From M2408 sp040386975 (GTDB lineage Bacteria; Bacteroidota; Bacteroidia; Flavobacteriales_D; Crocinitomicaceae), in assembly GCA_040386975.1 (NCBI GenBank), contig JAZKEO010000022.1, positions 60,021 to 124,020 on the forward strand: 64,000 nucleotides of DNA. Reading direction: 5' to 3'. Under the pieces are notes generated by a model. That model ran no database searches, was not told where the DNA came from, and was given only the letters and a program-made list of their open reading frames with translations. A program made the translations under genes and the position numbers. Shown here one piece after another: positions 62,073 to 64,000 of the stretch. Position 1 is the stretch's first letter, and every line of letters begins with the position of its first letter.

Positions 62073-62146
62073 CGGGGTGTAGCGTAGCCCGGTATCGCGC
62101 CTGCTTTGGGAGCAGGAGGCCGTCAGTTCGAATCTGGCCACCCCGA
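62073..62146 (+). tRNA. tRNA-Pro (TGG)
   Basis: The 74-base gene has acceptor arms CGGGGTG and CACCCCG, anticodon stem CTGCT/AGCAG with TGG in the loop and T-arm GTTCGAATC. No CCA is encoded. Confidence 0.93.
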
Positions 62147-62153
62147 CTTTTAG

Positions 62154-62181
62154 GGGATGAGAAATCATCCTCTTTTTTTTT
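62154..62181 (+). terminator. Hairpin with T-run after tRNA-Pro
   Basis: ggatga pairs with tcatcc around GAAA and is followed by a run of T. It may terminate the tRNA-Pro transcript or separate it from tRNA-Arg, which has no obvious promoter of its own. Confidence 0.65.
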
Positions 62182-62194
62182 GAAAGTTTTTTCT

Positions 62195-62268
62195 GGCCCC
62201 GTAGCTCAGCTGGATAGAGCAACTGCCTTCTAAGCAGTAGGTCACACGTTCGAATCGTGTCGGGGTCA
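62195..62268 (+). tRNA. tRNA-Arg (TCT)
   Basis: The 74-base gene has acceptor arms GGCCCCG and CGGGGTC (one G-U), anticodon stem ACTGC/GCAGT with TCT in the loop and T-arm GTTCGAATC. No CCA is encoded. Confidence 0.93.
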
Positions 62269-62275
62269 CTTAATC

Positions 62276-62306
62276 AAACCATCTGTTTTTACAGGTGGTT
62301 TTTTTG
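62276..62306 (+). terminator. Terminator of the tRNA cluster
   Basis: aaaccatctgt pairs with acaggtggttt and is followed by a T-run, before the TonB receptor start. Confidence 0.88.
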
Positions 62307-62326
62307 TTTAAAACTATTTTAAGATT

Positions 62327-64000
62327 ATGAAAACACTGTTTTATTTCTTGATTTTGGCACTATGTTCATCATTGTCAAATGCCCAAAATAGTTTAAAAGG
62401 TCAAATTAAAGACAAAAAAAGCAACGAAATAATTATTGGTGCCAAAATAATCCTAAAAGGAACAAATCAAGGTGCAATTTCAGATGCTGAAGGTTTTTTT
62501 CAAATTCAAAACATAAAGAATGGGAAAAATATAATTACTTGTAATGTACATGGGTATGAAACTTATGAAGATACTTTTTTATTCCCCTTATCAAACAATG
62601 AAACAATCGAAATTCTTCTTATCCCACTAGTTGAAGATTTAGAAGAAATAACAGTTGAGGGAACAAGGTCAAATCGCAGTATTGAAAACACGCCAACACG
62701 CGTTGAAGTTTTGACAGAAGAAATTGACGAAGCAAGTACAATGGATCCTTCCAAAATTGCACATTTGTTGACTCATAGTACTGGAATTCAAGTACAGCAA
62801 ACTTCTGCTACAAATAATACGGCTAACGTAAGAATACAAGGTTTGGATGGACGTTATGCACAAATTTTGAAAGATGGTTTCCCGATTTATGGAGGTTTTT
62901 CAGGTAGTTTGAGTATTATGCAAATTCCACCTTTAGATTTAAGACAAGTTGAATACATTAAAGGTTCAGCATCAACGCTTTATGGAGGAGGAGCAATTTC
63001 AGGCTTAATAAATTTAATTTCAAAAGATCCTTCAAAAGAAGAAAGTTTAATTCATGTGAATGCTTCTCATATTGGTGCTTTTGATGTAAATGTGTACACC
63101 TCAAAACGAATTAATAAAATTGGTTACACTTTGCTCGCACAGCGAAATTCACATAAGTTTTTCGATGCCGATAATGATGGTTTCTCCGATTTGCCACAGT
63201 TGACAAAATACAATTTTAATCCAAAGGTTTTTTTCTATTTCAATGAAAAATCAAAAATGTATGTGGGAGCAACATTTACAAACGAAATAAGGGAAGGTGG
63301 AGATGTAAAGCTATTAAACAATCAATTTTCTGATAGTACGCATTTCTACAAAGAAAAAAACAGTGTGAATAGAATTACAACACAAATTAAATTTGATTAT
63401 CAGATCAATAAAAACAATTTGCTGACTTTCAGAAATAGTTTCAATATTTTCAATCGAAGTTTAGAATTAACAGCATCCAATATTTCTGAACAATATCGTT
63501 TTGCTGGGAATCAACTTTCAACTTTCTCTGAATTCTCCTTCTCAAATACACATGAAAAAAATGTTTTTACGAGTGGAATAAATATTTATTCAGATGATTT
63601 TAGAGAACAAAAGTTATACGATATTGCTTTAAGAAATGAGTCTTATCAAACTTTAGGAGCTTTCGCTCAATATACACGTGACTTGGGTAAAATAATATCA
63701 ATTGAAGCAGGAGTTCGCTCTGATTATGTCATGAATCGTAAAGTGTATGTTTTACCACGTTTGTACACGCTTTTTAAATGGACTTCAAAATTGACAAGTA
63801 GAATTGGTGGTGGTTTAGGATATCGAAACCCGACAATTTTTAATCAAGAATCTGAACTTTTAGGTTATAAAAATGTCTTGAGAATTGATAAAAGTAAATT
63901 AAAAGCTGAAGAATCCTACGGTACAAGTGCCGACATTGGTTTTAAGACAAAAATTGGAGAAAATTTCTTCTTGAACATCAACCAAATGTTTTTTTATACT
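62327..64000 (+). CDS. TonB-dependent receptor, 3' end beyond the window
   Basis: 558 codons are visible without a stop, so the gene runs off the window. The signal peptide ends SNAQ (residue 20), followed by a CarboxypepD_reg-like domain (about 24-105, IIIGAKIILKGTNQGAISDAEGFF). The plug (about 115-230) has RVEVLTEEIDEASTMDPSKIAHLLTHSTGIQVQQTS and VRIQGLDGRYAQILKDGFPIYGG, and the first barrel strands are visible. The RGLxGRY-type plug resembles receptors for small molecules such as vitamin B12, haem or siderophores (CirA/BtuB-like) rather than the SusC class. The substrate is unknown. Confidence 0.88.
   Translation, partial: MKTLFYFLILALCSSLSNAQNSLKGQIKDKKSNEIIIGAKIILKGTNQGAISDAEGFFQIQNIKNGKNIITCNVHGYETYEDTFLFPLSNNETIEILLIPLVEDLEEITVEGTRSNRSIENTPTRVEVLTEEIDEASTMDPSKIAHLLTHSTGIQVQQTSATNNTANVRIQGLDGRYAQILKDGFPIYGGFSGSLSIMQIPPLDLRQVEYIKGSASTLYGGGAISGLINLISKDPSKEESLIHVNASHIGAFDVNVYTSKRINKIGYTLLAQRNSHKFFDADNDGFSDLPQLTKYNFNPKVFFYFNEKSKMYVGATFTNEIREGGDVKLLNNQFSDSTHFYKEKNSVNRITTQIKFDYQINKNNLLTFRNSFNIFNRSLELTASNISEQYRFAGNQLSTFSEFSFSNTHEKNVFTSGINIYSDDFREQKLYDIALRNESYQTLGAFAQYTRDLGKIISIEAGVRSDYVMNRKVYVLPRLYTLFKWTSKLTSRIGGGLGYRNPTIFNQESELLGYKNVLRIDKSKLKAEESYGTSADIGFKTKIGENFFLNINQMFFYT

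Overview
The window reads as a chromosomal segment of a low-GC Bacteroidota, most likely order Flavobacteriales; a Crocinitomicaceae-like (Fluviicola-type) origin is my inference. Visible grounds: TonB-dependent receptors with N-terminal carboxypeptidase-like domains, a T9SS C-terminal sorting domain, MopE and SprB-like repeats, DUF1573/DUF4294/DUF4249/DUF4834/DUF5522 proteins, a CarB without the C-terminal allosteric domain, a long NusB, and repeated TAnnTTTG promoter boxes. No rRNA, CRISPR array, transposase or phage gene was seen. A 10-base N run at 7046-7055 marks an assembly gap.

Layout. 1-4650: Glu/Leu dehydrogenase, nusB, DUF1573 lipoprotein, yajC, then YitT and DUF4294 proteins on the minus strand. 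4695-8489: a plus-strand set of lipoprotein, small His/Cys protein, metal-type TonB receptor (crossing the gap) and lipoprotein. 8536-16236: mscL, RRM protein, T9SS cargo, ROK kinase with GH92 mannosidase, and a secreted triple Tudor-like protein. 16248-20740: SRPBCC, a heptad-repeat coiled coil, then a polyamine pair (fused speD-speE plus an agmatinase-family enzyme) and a small membrane protein. 20835-29285: a minus-strand housekeeping run (HU/SPOR protein, MBL hydrolase, GreA-like, EamA, ribD, SDR, cbpM-cbpA, cytochrome P460, fabH). 29422-39062: helical-repeat protein, nth, two paralogous TonB receptors flanking a DAACS symporter, and a DUF4249 lipoprotein. 39066-46378: a frameshifted phospholipase-like outer-membrane protein, SF2 helicase, a STAS-like/SpoIIE pair, a cold-shock-like protein and a secreted Asn/Thr-rich protein. 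46527-53856: carB, BtuF-like protein, acyltransferase and a tandem pair of secreted paralogs. 53859-56894: hutD-hutF-hutG and DUF5522. 57086-64000: flotillin-like protein, sucC, map, three tRNAs and a TonB receptor cut by the window edge.

The most unusual signal is not a gene. At least eleven intergenic loci carry short arrays of diverged 7- or 8-base words, each locus with its own word. Several form long hairpins and several run through stop codons into genes. Separately, higher-GC palindromic elements (TGAGCTTGTCGAA-type and a perfect 20-base palindrome) lie between genes and, twice, inside the open frame of the HU/SPOR protein. One clear frameshift (39208-39211) separates a phospholipase-like protein from its native C-terminus.
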